Shown here piece after piece: positions 1 to 6,224 of a DNA stretch of 9,550 nucleotides; the stretch's first letter is position 1; every line of letters begins with the position of its first letter. A program made the position numbers and the translations under genes. Source of the DNA: JANNWF01 sp041675805 (GTDB lineage Bacteria; Pseudomonadota; Gammaproteobacteria; Xanthomonadales; Xanthomonadaceae); NCBI GenBank assembly GCA_041675805.1, contig JBAYTD010000112.1, positions 1 to 9,550 on the forward strand. Reading direction: 5' to 3'. Under the pieces are notes generated by a model. It did not search any database and was not told where the DNA came from. It was given only the letters and a program-made list of their open reading frames with translations.

Positions 1-29
1 ATGCAATCGGACGCGCTCGGCCAAGGCCG

Positions 30-416
30 ATGTGTCAAGGAATGTCCGGAGACTGGACACGATGGCGGCGGGAGCAGGTATTTGAGTTCATATTGTCAAT
101 GAAATCAATGAGTTATAGTGAAGTCATGATACCCCATATGCGACCCGAAAGCGAGGGGAATTGCTTAAGTTGGGAGCATTGCGGGCTTGACCCCGAAGAC
201 TGGAAGCCCTTCGACGAAATAGGTGCAGGCACTGGTGAGATCCACATCGGCGATGCAAGCGGCATATTTCGGGTGATGTATGTCGCCAAGTTCGAGGAAA
301 CCGTGTACGTGCCGCACTGCTTCCAGAAGAAGACCGAAGCGACCAGTCGTCAGGACAAGGCCATCGCCGAAGCACGCTATCGCGCAGTGGCTGCCAAGAG
401 GAAAACCGGAAGATGA
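30..416 (+). CDS. Gp49/HigB-like toxin of a type II toxin-antitoxin pair; N-terminus diverged
   Basis: This is a RelE/HigB-superfamily toxin of the phage Gp49-like family (PF05973/DUF891), whose characterised relatives are mRNA interferases acting on translated mRNA. From about residue 52 the match to the family pattern is strong: GLDPEDWKPF, then EIHIGDASGIFRVMYVAKF (about 70-88), then HCFQKKT (96-102) and a basic tail ending KRKTGR. The first 50 residues fit poorly. The family normally has a GSS..DL..FP..V..EAG.QL..VQ-like stretch there, of which only a ghost is visible (G, L and the final G align). The ATG at 30 gives 128 residues; in-frame ATGs at 99, 126 and 138 are alternatives, and none has a convincing ribosome site. 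The ATG at 99 gives 105 residues, closest to the family's usual length. The stop overlaps the antitoxin start as ATGA. The gene order toxin then antitoxin is that of HigBA. The toxin may be inactive. Confidence 0.68.
   Translation: MCQGMSGDWTRWRREQVFEFILSMKSMSYSEVMIPHMRPESEGNCLSWEHCGLDPEDWKPFDEIGAGTGEIHIGDASGIFRVMYVAKFEETVYVPHCFQKKTEATSRQDKAIAEARYRAVAAKRKTGR
93..119 (+). promoter_or_regulatory. Promoter-like -35/-10 pair inside the toxin's N-terminal region
   Basis: TTGTCA at 93-98 and TATAGT at 114-119 each match the sigma-70 consensus in five of six positions, but the spacer is 15 bp, shorter than the optimal 17. The pair sits in a stretch (81-180) that is about 60% A+T, in contrast to the surrounding DNA. 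If used, transcription would start near 126, which would favour the in-frame ATG at 126 or 138 for the toxin, or mainly supply the antitoxin. It may be chance in an AT-rich patch. Confidence 0.3.
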
Positions 417-745
417 CCATCGACACCGAAATCCGTCACGTGACCACGGCAGGCACCAACCTGTTTCTCGAACTCGGTTTTTCGCGAACCGAAGCAGAAA
501 GCCTCCACGCCGCCTCCCGCCGACAGATCGACCAGACCAAGCAGCTCAAGGAGCAGCTCATGGGCGATCTTGCCGAATGGATCGAGGATCATCGTCTCAA
601 GCAAGCGGAAGCTGCCCACATCCTGATGGTGTCGCGTCCGCGTGTTTCCGATGTGGTGAACAGGAAAACCTCGAAGTTCACCATCGACGCGCTGGTCTCG
701 ATGCTGGGGCGCGCGGGAAAGCCCGTGAAATTGGCAGCTGGATGA
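413..745 (+). CDS. XRE-family HTH antitoxin (HTH_37 type)
   Basis: This is a 110-residue DNA-binding antitoxin that should neutralise the upstream Gp49-like toxin and repress the shared operon. The N-terminal half has the FSRTEAESL block (about 23-31) seen before the HTH in this antitoxin family, followed by a helical linker. The helix-turn-helix spans about residues 57-84, with LKQAEAAHIL as the first helix and VSRPRVSDVVNRK as the recognition helix region. The tail KFTIDALVSMLGRAGKPV is the usual C-terminal signature. The start ATG overlaps the toxin stop in an ATGA junction, with an AGAGGA ribosome-binding stretch just upstream at 397-402, so the two are translationally coupled. Base composition here is closer to the neighbours than that of the toxin's 5' part. 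The family assignment is firm; pairing with this toxin is inferred from adjacency. Confidence 0.88.
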   Translation: MTIDTEIRHVTTAGTNLFLELGFSRTEAESLHAASRRQIDQTKQLKEQLMGDLAEWIEDHRLKQAEAAHILMVSRPRVSDVVNRKTSKFTIDALVSMLGRAGKPVKLAAG

Positions 746-798
746 GCACCAAGGCTCTTGAGTGGTGAGCGCAGCGACATGGGGGATGAGGGACAGCC

Positions 799-2166
799 TC
801 AGCCCAGGCCGATCGCCGCGTCCTTCTGTTCCTTCAGGCGCTTTTCCAGGTAGTGGATGTTCATGCCGCCTTGCTGGAAGCCGTTGTCGGTGAGGATGCG
901 CTGTTGCAGCGGGATGTTGGTCTTGATGCCTTCGATGACCATTTCGCCCAGCGCCACGCGCATGCGGGCGAGCGCCTGGGCACGGTCGACGCCGTGGACG
1001 ATCAGCTTGCCGATCATCGAGTCGTAGTTGGACGGCACGCGATAGCCTTCGTAGATATGGCTGTCGACGCGCACGCCGGGGCCGCCGGGGGCGTGGAAGT
1101 GGGTGATCGTGCCGGGGCAGGGCAGGAAGTTTTCCGGGTCCTCGGCATTGATGCGGCACTCGATGGCGTGGCCGCGCAGGGTGATGTCGCCCTGTTTGAT
1201 CGACAGCGGCCGGCCGGCGGCGATCAGCAGTTGCTCGCGCACCAGGTCGATGCCGGTGACCATCTCGGTAACCGGATGCTCGACCTGGATGCGGGTGTTC
1301 ATTTCGATGAAATAGAAGCGGCCGTCCTCGTACAGGAACTCGAAGGTGCCGGCACCGCGATAGCCGATGCGGATGCAGGCCTCGACGCAGACGCGGCCGA
1401 TCTCCTCGCGCAATTGCGCCGTGATGCCGGGCGCCGGCGCTTCTTCGACCACTTTCTGGTGGCGGCGCTGCATCGAGCAATCGCGCTCGCTGAGATGGAT
1501 GGCGTTGCCCTGGCCGTCGGCCAGCACCTGGATCTCGATGTGCCTCGGGTTTTCGAGGAACTTTTCCATGTAGACCTGATCGTTGCCGAAGGCGGCCTTG
1601 GCTTCCGATTTGGTGGTGGCGATGGCGTTGGCCAGGGTGGCTTCGGACTGCACCACGCGCATGCCGCGCCCGCCGCCGCCGCCGGCGGCCTTGATGATGA
1701 CCGGGTAGCCGATCTCGCGCGCCAGCTTGAGGTTGACCGCGGTTTCGTCGCCCAGCGGGCCGCCGGAACCGGGCACGCAGGGCACGCCGGCGGCCTTCAT
1801 GGCGCGGATCGCCTCCACCTTGTCGCCCATCAGGCGGATGGTGTCGGCCTTCGGGCCGATGAAGATGAAACCGGATTGCTCCACGCGCTCGGCGAAATCG
1901 GCGTTCTCGCTGAGAAACCCGTAGCCGGGATGGATCGCCTGCGCGTCGGTGACCTCGGCGGCGGCGATGATCGCCGGCATGTCGAGATAACTGCGCGCCG
2001 ACGGCGGCGGCCCGATGCAGACCGACTCGTCGGCCATCGCGACGTGCTTGAGGTTGCGGTCCACCGTGGAATGCACCGCCACCGTCTTGATGCCCAGGGC
2101 ATGGCAGGCGCGCAGGATGCGCAGCGCAATTTCGCCGCGATTGGCGATGACGATTTTATCGAGCAT
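799..2166 (-). CDS. accC: Biotin carboxylase subunit of acetyl-CoA carboxylase
   Basis: It carboxylates biotin on AccB using ATP and bicarbonate, the first half-reaction of acetyl-CoA carboxylase in fatty acid synthesis. The protein has 455 residues, against 449 for E. coli AccC, and the numbering matches at the start: IVIANRGEIA (5-14), HPGYGFLSEN (79-88), K116, and the ATP-grasp glycine loop beginning at K159 (KAAGGGGGRGM). Further on come ERDCSMQRRHQKVVEEAPAP and the catalytic FIEMNTRIQVEHP segment (about 286-298), with the expected Glu, Asn and Arg. It appears intact. The ATG at 2166 is the canonical family start, but no Shine-Dalgarno sequence precedes it: the mRNA just upstream is C-rich (GGTCTCCCC). 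The start codon lies within the last codons of the S23 gene (11-bp overlap). It is the last gene of aroQ-accB-S23-accC and converges with the toxin-antitoxin pair across 53 bp. Confidence 0.97.
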   Translation of the reverse strand: MLDKIVIANRGEIALRILRACHALGIKTVAVHSTVDRNLKHVAMADESVCIGPPPSARSYLDMPAIIAAAEVTDAQAIHPGYGFLSENADFAERVEQSGFIFIGPKADTIRLMGDKVEAIRAMKAAGVPCVPGSGGPLGDETAVNLKLAREIGYPVIIKAAGGGGGRGMRVVQSEATLANAIATTKSEAKAAFGNDQVYMEKFLENPRHIEIQVLADGQGNAIHLSERDCSMQRRHQKVVEEAPAPGITAQLREEIGRVCVEACIRIGYRGAGTFEFLYEDGRFYFIEMNTRIQVEHPVTEMVTGIDLVREQLLIAAGRPLSIKQGDITLRGHAIECRINAEDPENFLPCPGTITHFHAPGGPGVRVDSHIYEGYRVPSNYDSMIGKLIVHGVDRAQALARMRVALGEMVIEGIKTNIPLQQRILTDNGFQQGGMNIHYLEKRLKEQKDAAIGLG

Positions 2167-2605
2167 GGGGAGACCGGGAATCGGGAATCGGGAATGGGGA
2201 ATCGGAACGGCGGGCGTCCCGCCGTTTCGGGCTCGCGGGCTCGCCGAGCGAGTTCATCAGCGCAGTCAGCTTGGCGAAACTGCGCTCGATGAGGGCTGTC
2301 ATTGTCGTGCAAGGCCGCGCGTAGCCGAGACGGCAGGCAATCTGCTGCTGGGTATCAAGTTCGGAAAGCGAGCCGCGGGCAATGGACAGGAACCGGATGT
2401 ACTCCTGCGTGGATCGTCGGGCCGCGCCTTCGGCGATATTGGACGGAATGCTCACGGCCGCGCGGCGGAGCTGGCTGATCAGCCCGAAGCGCTCGGAATC
2501 GGGCAACTCGCCGGAAAACCGGTACGCGGCCTCCACCAGATCCATGGCATCGCGCCAGACCTCCAGCCGCTCGTGCGGCCGCTGCATCGATTCCCGATTC
2601 CCCAT
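2156..2605 (-). CDS. Four-helix-bundle S23 (23S rRNA intervening-sequence) family protein
   Basis: This is a small helical protein of the S23/IVS family (PF05635, TIGR02436). Members occur inside 23S rRNA intervening sequences and as free genes; a related fold is the Avd accessory protein of diversity-generating retroelements. The cellular function is not established. The family signature is clear: LEVWRDAMDLVEAAYRF (14-30), a central ISQLRRAAVSIPSNIAEG (43-60), then the QEYIRFLSIARGSLSELDTQ region. The ATG at 2605 falls in a heptad repeat and would add MGNRES; the ATG at 2587 (MQRPHERLEVW) is the more natural start. After about residue 123 the tail is repeat-derived: it is encoded by a short hairpin and the left heptad array, giving PFPIPDSRSP, and it ends 11 bp inside accC. 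It sits between accB and accC, an unusual place, bounded by inverted heptad arrays. Confidence 0.88.
   Translation of the reverse strand: MGNRESMQRPHERLEVWRDAMDLVEAAYRFSGELPDSERFGLISQLRRAAVSIPSNIAEGAARRSTQEYIRFLSIARGSLSELDTQQQIACRLGYARPCTTMTALIERSFAKLTALMNSLGEPASPKRRDARRSDSPFPIPDSRSPHAR
2171..2205. repeat. Left heptad array, GGGAATC x4 with one variant
   Basis: On the + strand the array is AGACC, then GGGAATC (2176-2182), GGGAATC (2183-2189), GGGAATG (2190-2196), GGGAATC (2197-2203) and GG. Positions 2182-2205 are an exact 24-bp reverse complement of 2594-2617. The four G-runs with loops of 3-4 bases fit the canonical G-quadruplex pattern on this strand. Confidence 0.93.
2206..2226. repeat. 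Perfect 9-bp stem, 3-base loop hairpin beside the left heptad array
   Basis: AACGGCGGG (2206-2214) and CCCGCCGTT (2218-2226) are exact reverse complements around a CGT loop. The hairpin directly abuts the left heptad array and encodes part of the S23 C-terminal tail (KRRDARRS). No T-run follows on either strand, so it is not a standard intrinsic terminator. It resembles the stem-loop of REP-type repeats. Confidence 0.6.
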
Positions 2606-2620
2606 TCCCGATTCCCGTCT
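2594..2620. repeat. Right heptad array, inverted copy
   Basis: Read on the - strand from 2620 the array is AGAC, GGGAATC, GGGAATG, GGGAATC, then GGGAATC running to 2589. Positions 2594-2617 pair exactly with 2182-2205. The variant heptad GGGAATG (2609-2603) supplies the upstream ATG of the S23 reading frame. In the operon mRNA this copy is the G-rich one, with four G-runs ahead of the S23 coding region. Confidence 0.93.
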
Positions 2621-2622
2621 TC

Positions 2623-3102
2623 TCAGCCGATCACGAACAATGGCTGATCAAACTCGACCGGTTGGCCGTTCTCGCAGGTGATCGCGAGGACGACGCCGGA
2701 GACGTCGGCTTCGATGGGGTTGAACATCTTCATCGCTTCGATGATGCCCAGGGTGTCGCCGGCTTTGACGTTCTGGCCGAGGCTGACGAAGGCGGGTTTG
2801 TCCGGTGCCGGGGAGGTGTAGAAGGTGCCGACCATCGGCGAGCGGACTACGTGGCCGTCGGGCAGGGCGTTGCCGGCGGCTCCGGCGGGGGCGGTGCGGC
2901 CGCCGGTGGCGGCGAGGGTGGGCGAACTCATGCCCTGCTCGGCACCCGGCGGATGGGCGGGGGCGACGGGATGGAAGGCGGCCGGTGCCAGGCGCGGCGC
3001 GCGCGACAGCCGGACCGACTCCTCGCCCTCGCGGATTTCGATCTCGCTGAGGTTGGATTCTTCCAGCAGGTCGATGAGCTTCTTGATTTTGCGCAGGTCC
3101 AT
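2623..3102 (-). CDS. accB: Biotin carboxyl carrier protein of acetyl-CoA carboxylase
   Basis: It carries the biotin that shuttles the carboxyl group from biotin carboxylase to the carboxyltransferase. The 159 residues compare with 156 in E. coli. The N-terminal MDLRKIKKLIDLLEESNL-type helix (1-18) is characteristic of BCCP, followed by an Ala/Pro-rich linker (about 35-80) and the biotinyl domain beginning near VRSPMVGTFYTSPAP. The biotinylation motif EAMKM is present with the acceptor lysine at residue 125, followed by FNPIEAD. The start ATG at 3102 has a GAGG ribosome site five bases upstream. The gene lies 33 bp after the aroQ stop. In the order known from Pseudomonas, accC follows accB directly; here the S23 cassette intervenes, starting two bases past this gene's stop. 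Confidence 0.96.
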   Translation of the reverse strand: MDLRKIKKLIDLLEESNLSEIEIREGEESVRLSRAPRLAPAAFHPVAPAHPPGAEQGMSSPTLAATGGRTAPAGAAGNALPDGHVVRSPMVGTFYTSPAPDKPAFVSLGQNVKAGDTLGIIEAMKMFNPIEADVSGVVLAITCENGQPVEFDQPLFVIG

Positions 3103-3135
3103 GATGGCCTCGATTGCGGGATGCGGATTGGAAAT

Positions 3136-3579
3136 CTACAGCACGCCCAGACGGCGGGCGGCCGCCGTCAGCGCCAGGCCGTAGCCGAGCGGGCCGAAGC
3201 CGGCGACGACGCCGACGGCCAGATCGGTGAAATAGGACACATGCCGGAACGGTTCGCGGGCATGCGGGTTGGACAGGTGGATTTCGATGAACGGGATCGC
3301 CACCGCCGCCAGCGCATCGCGCAGCGCCACGCTGGTGTGGGTGAAGGCGGCCGGGTTGATCAGGATGAAGGCAACGCCGTCGGCGCGCGCGCGCTGCACG
3401 CGGTCGACCAGTTCGTGCTCGGCATTGGACTGGAAGGCTTGCAGGGTCAGGCCCAGTTGGCTGGCGCGCGCGCTCAGGTCGGCAACGATCTCGGACAGCG
3501 TCTGCTGGCCGTAGATGTCCGGCTCGCGCGTGCCCAGCAGGTTGAGGTTGGGACCGTTGAGAAGCAGGAGGGTGCTCAC
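3136..3579 (-). CDS. aroQ: Type II 3-dehydroquinate dehydratase
   Basis: It dehydrates 3-dehydroquinate to 3-dehydroshikimate, the third step of the shikimate pathway, as a cytoplasmic dodecamer in the characterised relatives. The 147 residues are the usual length. The signature runs LLNGPNLNLLGTREPDIYG (6-24), with the lid arginine R18 and catalytic Y23. Next come FQSNAEHELVD (49-59), INPAAFTHTSVALRDAL (74-90) with N75 and H81, and EIHLSNPHAREPFRH (99-113) with H101, R108 and R112, so the active site is complete. The usual SNxEG glycine is His here. The start is GTG at 3579, giving MSTLLLLNGPN, with AAGG seven bases upstream. It is the first gene of the aroQ-accB-accC operon and is divergent from the S9 peptidase gene. 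Confidence 0.96.
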   Translation of the reverse strand: MSTLLLLNGPNLNLLGTREPDIYGQQTLSEIVADLSARASQLGLTLQAFQSNAEHELVDRVQRARADGVAFILINPAAFTHTSVALRDALAAVAIPFIEIHLSNPHAREPFRHVSYFTDLAVGVVAGFGPLGYGLALTAAARRLGVL

Positions 3580-3733
3580 GAAAGACGCCTTGCAGGGGGC
3601 GGGCAGTTTGTTTCAACCGGGCGTTGGTGTCCAGATCGGCGACGTTCGCCGGCTGTTTGACGGTTTCGATCAGGCTGGACCGATGCCCGTCAGGCAGGCA
3701 GGATAGACCGCTTTCGCCGACCGGAATCGTCCC
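3580..3733. other. Divergent intergenic region between aroQ and the S9 peptidase gene
   Basis: This 154-bp gap should hold the promoters of both the aroQ-acc operon (-) and the peptidase-hydrolase operon (+). TTGACG at 3657-3662 is a fair -35 for the + direction, but no good -10 follows at the right distance. On the - strand TTGAAA (within 3613-3618) has no matching -10 either. I see no clear operator, riboswitch or small open frame. Confidence 0.45.
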
Positions 3734-6211
3734 ATGCTGCGCTTGCTGCTCGTCCTTTCGCTGTTCTGCCCGGCCCTGCTGCATGCGCAGGAGGCGCGCC
3801 AGGCCATTCCGCAGGTGCTCGCGCTGACGCCGTTGCCGTTGCCGGCCAAGGCGCTGGACAAGGGCGACAAGGCCGCCGATCTGCGCCGCGTGCTGGTGTC
3901 CGGCCTGTCGGCCCGGCTGCCGGCGGCGGGCGAGAACCTGAGCGCCTTCGGCCGCTCGTCGCGCTGGCAGGCATTCGATCCGGCGCAGGCCGCCGCCGGG
4001 GATGCGCTGTGGAGCCTCAACATCGAGGCCGACGGCTATGCCGAGGCAACGCTGGAACTGTCCGGTCTGGCACAGCCGCATCTGTATCTGGACGGCGTCG
4101 CGCAGACGTTGAAGGACGGCGCGGCGACGTTGAAGCTGTCGGTCGGCAGCCATCGCCTGCTGCTCCTGCACGGCGGCCGCGAGGCGGACAAGCCGCTGGC
4201 CTTCGGCTGGCGCGAGGCGGTGCCCGGGGTGTCGACGCATCTGCGGCCGAGCCGCCTGGTCAGCACCGAGCAACTGCTCGACGCGGAAACCGTCAACGCG
4301 CTGGCGCTGTCGCCGGACGGTCGCTTGGCGCTGATAGGCTACAACCGCCGCGACACGCTAGCCGGGGTCGACGTGGCGCGGATGGAACTGCGCGAAGTCG
4401 CCGCCAACCGCGTGCTGCGGCACTGGACCGGCAACGTGCCGGTGGCCCCGGCGTTCAGCCCGGACGGCCGCTGGCTGGGCTATCGCGAGGGCCGCAACTT
4501 CTGGGTGGAGGACCTGCGCGATGGCGGCGCCCGCGCGCTGCTGACCCAGCACGAGCACCTGGGTAGCTGGCAATGGCATCCGGATTCGCGTTCGATCCTG
4601 TTCGCCTGGGTCCAGCCGTTCGACGCCAAGGACGCCAAGGTCAAGCGCCTGCGCGGCCTGGAGGATCGCTGGAAGACCTTCCGCGACATCGCGCAGATCC
4701 ACCAACTTGACTTGGCCAGCGGCCTGGTCCGGCCGCTGACCGACAACCCCGGCGGGGCCAGCCTGCTCGATGTCCACCCGGACGGCGACCGCCTGCTCTA
4801 CACCGAGCGCCTGAGCGACTACGCCGAGCCGCCGCACAGCCTGTTCCGCATCGTCGAGCGCCGGCTGGACGACGGCAGCGAGCGCGAGTTGGGCCGCCAT
4901 CGCAATTCCGCGTCCTGGCGCTATGCCGAGGACGGCTTCTGGGTGCTGAGCGGCCCCGGTTTCATGGAAGGTGCCGGCCGCGAGGTCGCCGACCTCGACG
5001 CCAACGAGTACGACGGCCAGCTCTATTTCGTCGACGCCAGCGGCAAGCAGGCCACGCATCTGTCGGCCGGTTTCGCGCCTTCGCTGGGCGAAATGCAACG
5101 CCTGGCCGACGGTGATCTCGTGCTCAGCGCCGTCGAGGCCGACCGGGTGACGCTGTACCGCTTCGACGCCCGCCGGCGCAGCCTGCATCGGCTGGCCACC
5201 GGCCTCGATGTGGTCGAGGGCTTCACCGTCGCGCCGGGCTCGTCGACCAGCGTGTTGCTGCGTGGCACCCTGGTCGATGCGCCGCAGCGGCTGGTCGCCC
5301 TCGACACCCGTCGCGGCGCTGCCCGCGTGCTCTGGGACAGCCAGCCGACGGAGTATCCGCAGGTGCGCCTGGGCGAGGTGCGCGACTGGACCTTCGACAA
5401 CCGCGACGGCCAGAGCATCGACGGCCGCTACTACCTGCCGCCGGATTTCGACCCGGCGCGCCAGTACCCGCTGATCGTCTACTACTACGGCGGCACCACG
5501 CCGGTGAACCGCCAGTTCACCGGCCGCTATCCGTTCCACCTGTGGGCGGCGCGCGGCTATGTCGTCTACGTGCTGCAACCGCGCGGCACGATCGGCTACG
5601 GGCAGGCCTTTTCCGCCCTGCACGTCAACGCCTGGGGCAAGTACACCGCAGGAGACATCCTCGATGGCACGGATGCCTTCGTCGCCGCGCACCCCTTTGT
5701 CGACGGCCGGCGCGTGGGCAACATCGGTGCCAGCTACGGCGGCTTCATGACCATGTATCTGGCCACCCTGACCGACCGCTTCGCCGCCTCGATCTCCCAC
5801 GCCGGCATCAGCAACCTCAGCAGTTACTGGGGCGAGGGCTGGTGGGGCTACGGCTACAGCGGCATCGCCAGCCGCGGCAGCTTCCCCTGGAACAACCCGG
5901 AGCTGTACGTCGGCCAGAGCCCGGTCTACCGCGCCGACAAGATCACCACTCCACTGCTGCTGATCACCGGCGATGCCGATGTCAACGTGCCGCGCGGCGA
6001 AAGCCACACCATGTACACCGCGCTCAAGCTGCTCGGCCGCGAGGTGGAACTGGTGGAGGTGCCCGGCGAGGACCACCACATCCTGCAACGCGAGAAGCGT
6101 CTGGTCTGGTCGGACACCCTGCTGGCCTGGTTCGACCGCTGGCTGAAGGCCCAGCCGCAGGCCTGGGAGGCGCTGTATCCGGAAACCCGTCAGGCGGCAG
6201 AACGGGACTGA
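3734..6211 (+). CDS. Exported S9-family prolyl oligopeptidase-type serine peptidase
   Basis: This is a secreted or periplasmic peptidase of MEROPS family S9 (DPP4/acylaminoacyl-peptidase type), which cleaves short peptides, often after proline. An N-terminal signal peptide MLRLLLVLSLFCPALLHAQ is followed by a probable cleavage after the HAQ. After a beta-rich segment come propeller repeats of the PD40/WD40-like type: SPDGRLALIGY (about 192), SPDGRWLGY (about 241), HPDSRSILF (about 281) and HPDGDRLLY (about 347). The C-terminal alpha/beta hydrolase domain (about 570-815) carries the triad: S667 in GASYGG, D749 in GDADVNVP and H781 in GEDHHI. At 825 residues it is at the long end of the family. 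The start at 3734 is set by the signal peptide, with GGAA seven bases upstream. It is followed 13 bp later by the SGNH hydrolase. The substrate is unknown. Confidence 0.94.
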   Translation: MLRLLLVLSLFCPALLHAQEARQAIPQVLALTPLPLPAKALDKGDKAADLRRVLVSGLSARLPAAGENLSAFGRSSRWQAFDPAQAAAGDALWSLNIEADGYAEATLELSGLAQPHLYLDGVAQTLKDGAATLKLSVGSHRLLLLHGGREADKPLAFGWREAVPGVSTHLRPSRLVSTEQLLDAETVNALALSPDGRLALIGYNRRDTLAGVDVARMELREVAANRVLRHWTGNVPVAPAFSPDGRWLGYREGRNFWVEDLRDGGARALLTQHEHLGSWQWHPDSRSILFAWVQPFDAKDAKVKRLRGLEDRWKTFRDIAQIHQLDLASGLVRPLTDNPGGASLLDVHPDGDRLLYTERLSDYAEPPHSLFRIVERRLDDGSERELGRHRNSASWRYAEDGFWVLSGPGFMEGAGREVADLDANEYDGQLYFVDASGKQATHLSAGFAPSLGEMQRLADGDLVLSAVEADRVTLYRFDARRRSLHRLATGLDVVEGFTVAPGSSTSVLLRGTLVDAPQRLVALDTRRGAARVLWDSQPTEYPQVRLGEVRDWTFDNRDGQSIDGRYYLPPDFDPARQYPLIVYYYGGTTPVNRQFTGRYPFHLWAARGYVVYVLQPRGTIGYGQAFSALHVNAWGKYTAGDILDGTDAFVAAHPFVDGRRVGNIGASYGGFMTMYLATLTDRFAASISHAGISNLSSYWGEGWWGYGYSGIASRGSFPWNNPELYVGQSPVYRADKITTPLLLITGDADVNVPRGESHTMYTALKLLGREVELVEVPGEDHHILQREKRLVWSDTLLAWFDRWLKAQPQAWEALYPETRQAAERD

Positions 6212-6224
6212 CGGCAGCCGCCGC

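Larger units (their letters stand above)
2171..2620 (-). mobile_element. Heptad-bounded S23 cassette inserted between accB and accC
   Basis: Both ends read AGAC(C) followed by four GGGAATC/GGGAATG heptads when read inward, so the unit has inverted termini and a defined 450-bp extent. The S23 gene occupies nearly all of the interior. The unit begins two bases beyond the accB stop codon and ends four bases before the accC ATG, so it fills the whole junction. It encodes no transposase. Whether it moves as a unit, perhaps through a transposase supplied elsewhere, is inference from the symmetrical ends and the intrusion into a conserved operon. I cannot identify a target-site duplication. Confidence 0.5.

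Noticed and set aside
120..185. A frameshift explaining the toxin's poor N-terminus
   Set aside because: The +1 frame gives a helical stretch (TRKRGELLKLGAL) that looks tempting, but its spacing to GLDP does not fit the family. The existing frame keeps a few aligned residues, so a frameshift is not demonstrated.
746..798. Terminator between the antitoxin gene and accC
   Set aside because: Only a four-base GCTC/GAGC match could be found, with no T-run. It is too weak to list.
853..2292. A 479-codon open frame on the + strand opposite accC
   Set aside because: The composition is dominated by Asp, Ala, Gly and His as in mirror frames, it has no recognisable motif, and the opposite strand is certainly accC.
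2156..2605. S23 gene as a marker of a fragmented 23S rRNA gene or a diversity-generating retroelement
   Set aside because: No rRNA sequence, reverse transcriptase or template/variable repeat pair is present; only the protein family is shared.
2171..2620. Heptad arrays as a CRISPR or variable-number repeat locus
   Set aside because: The units are seven bases, contiguous and without spacers, and the two arrays are inverted relative to each other. This fits element ends better than CRISPR.
2648..4273. A 541-codon - strand frame crossing accB, aroQ and the 5' end of the peptidase gene
   Set aside because: It is an out-of-frame shadow: long stretches are Arg/Pro-rich and it spans the well-supported accB, aroQ and signal-peptide starts.
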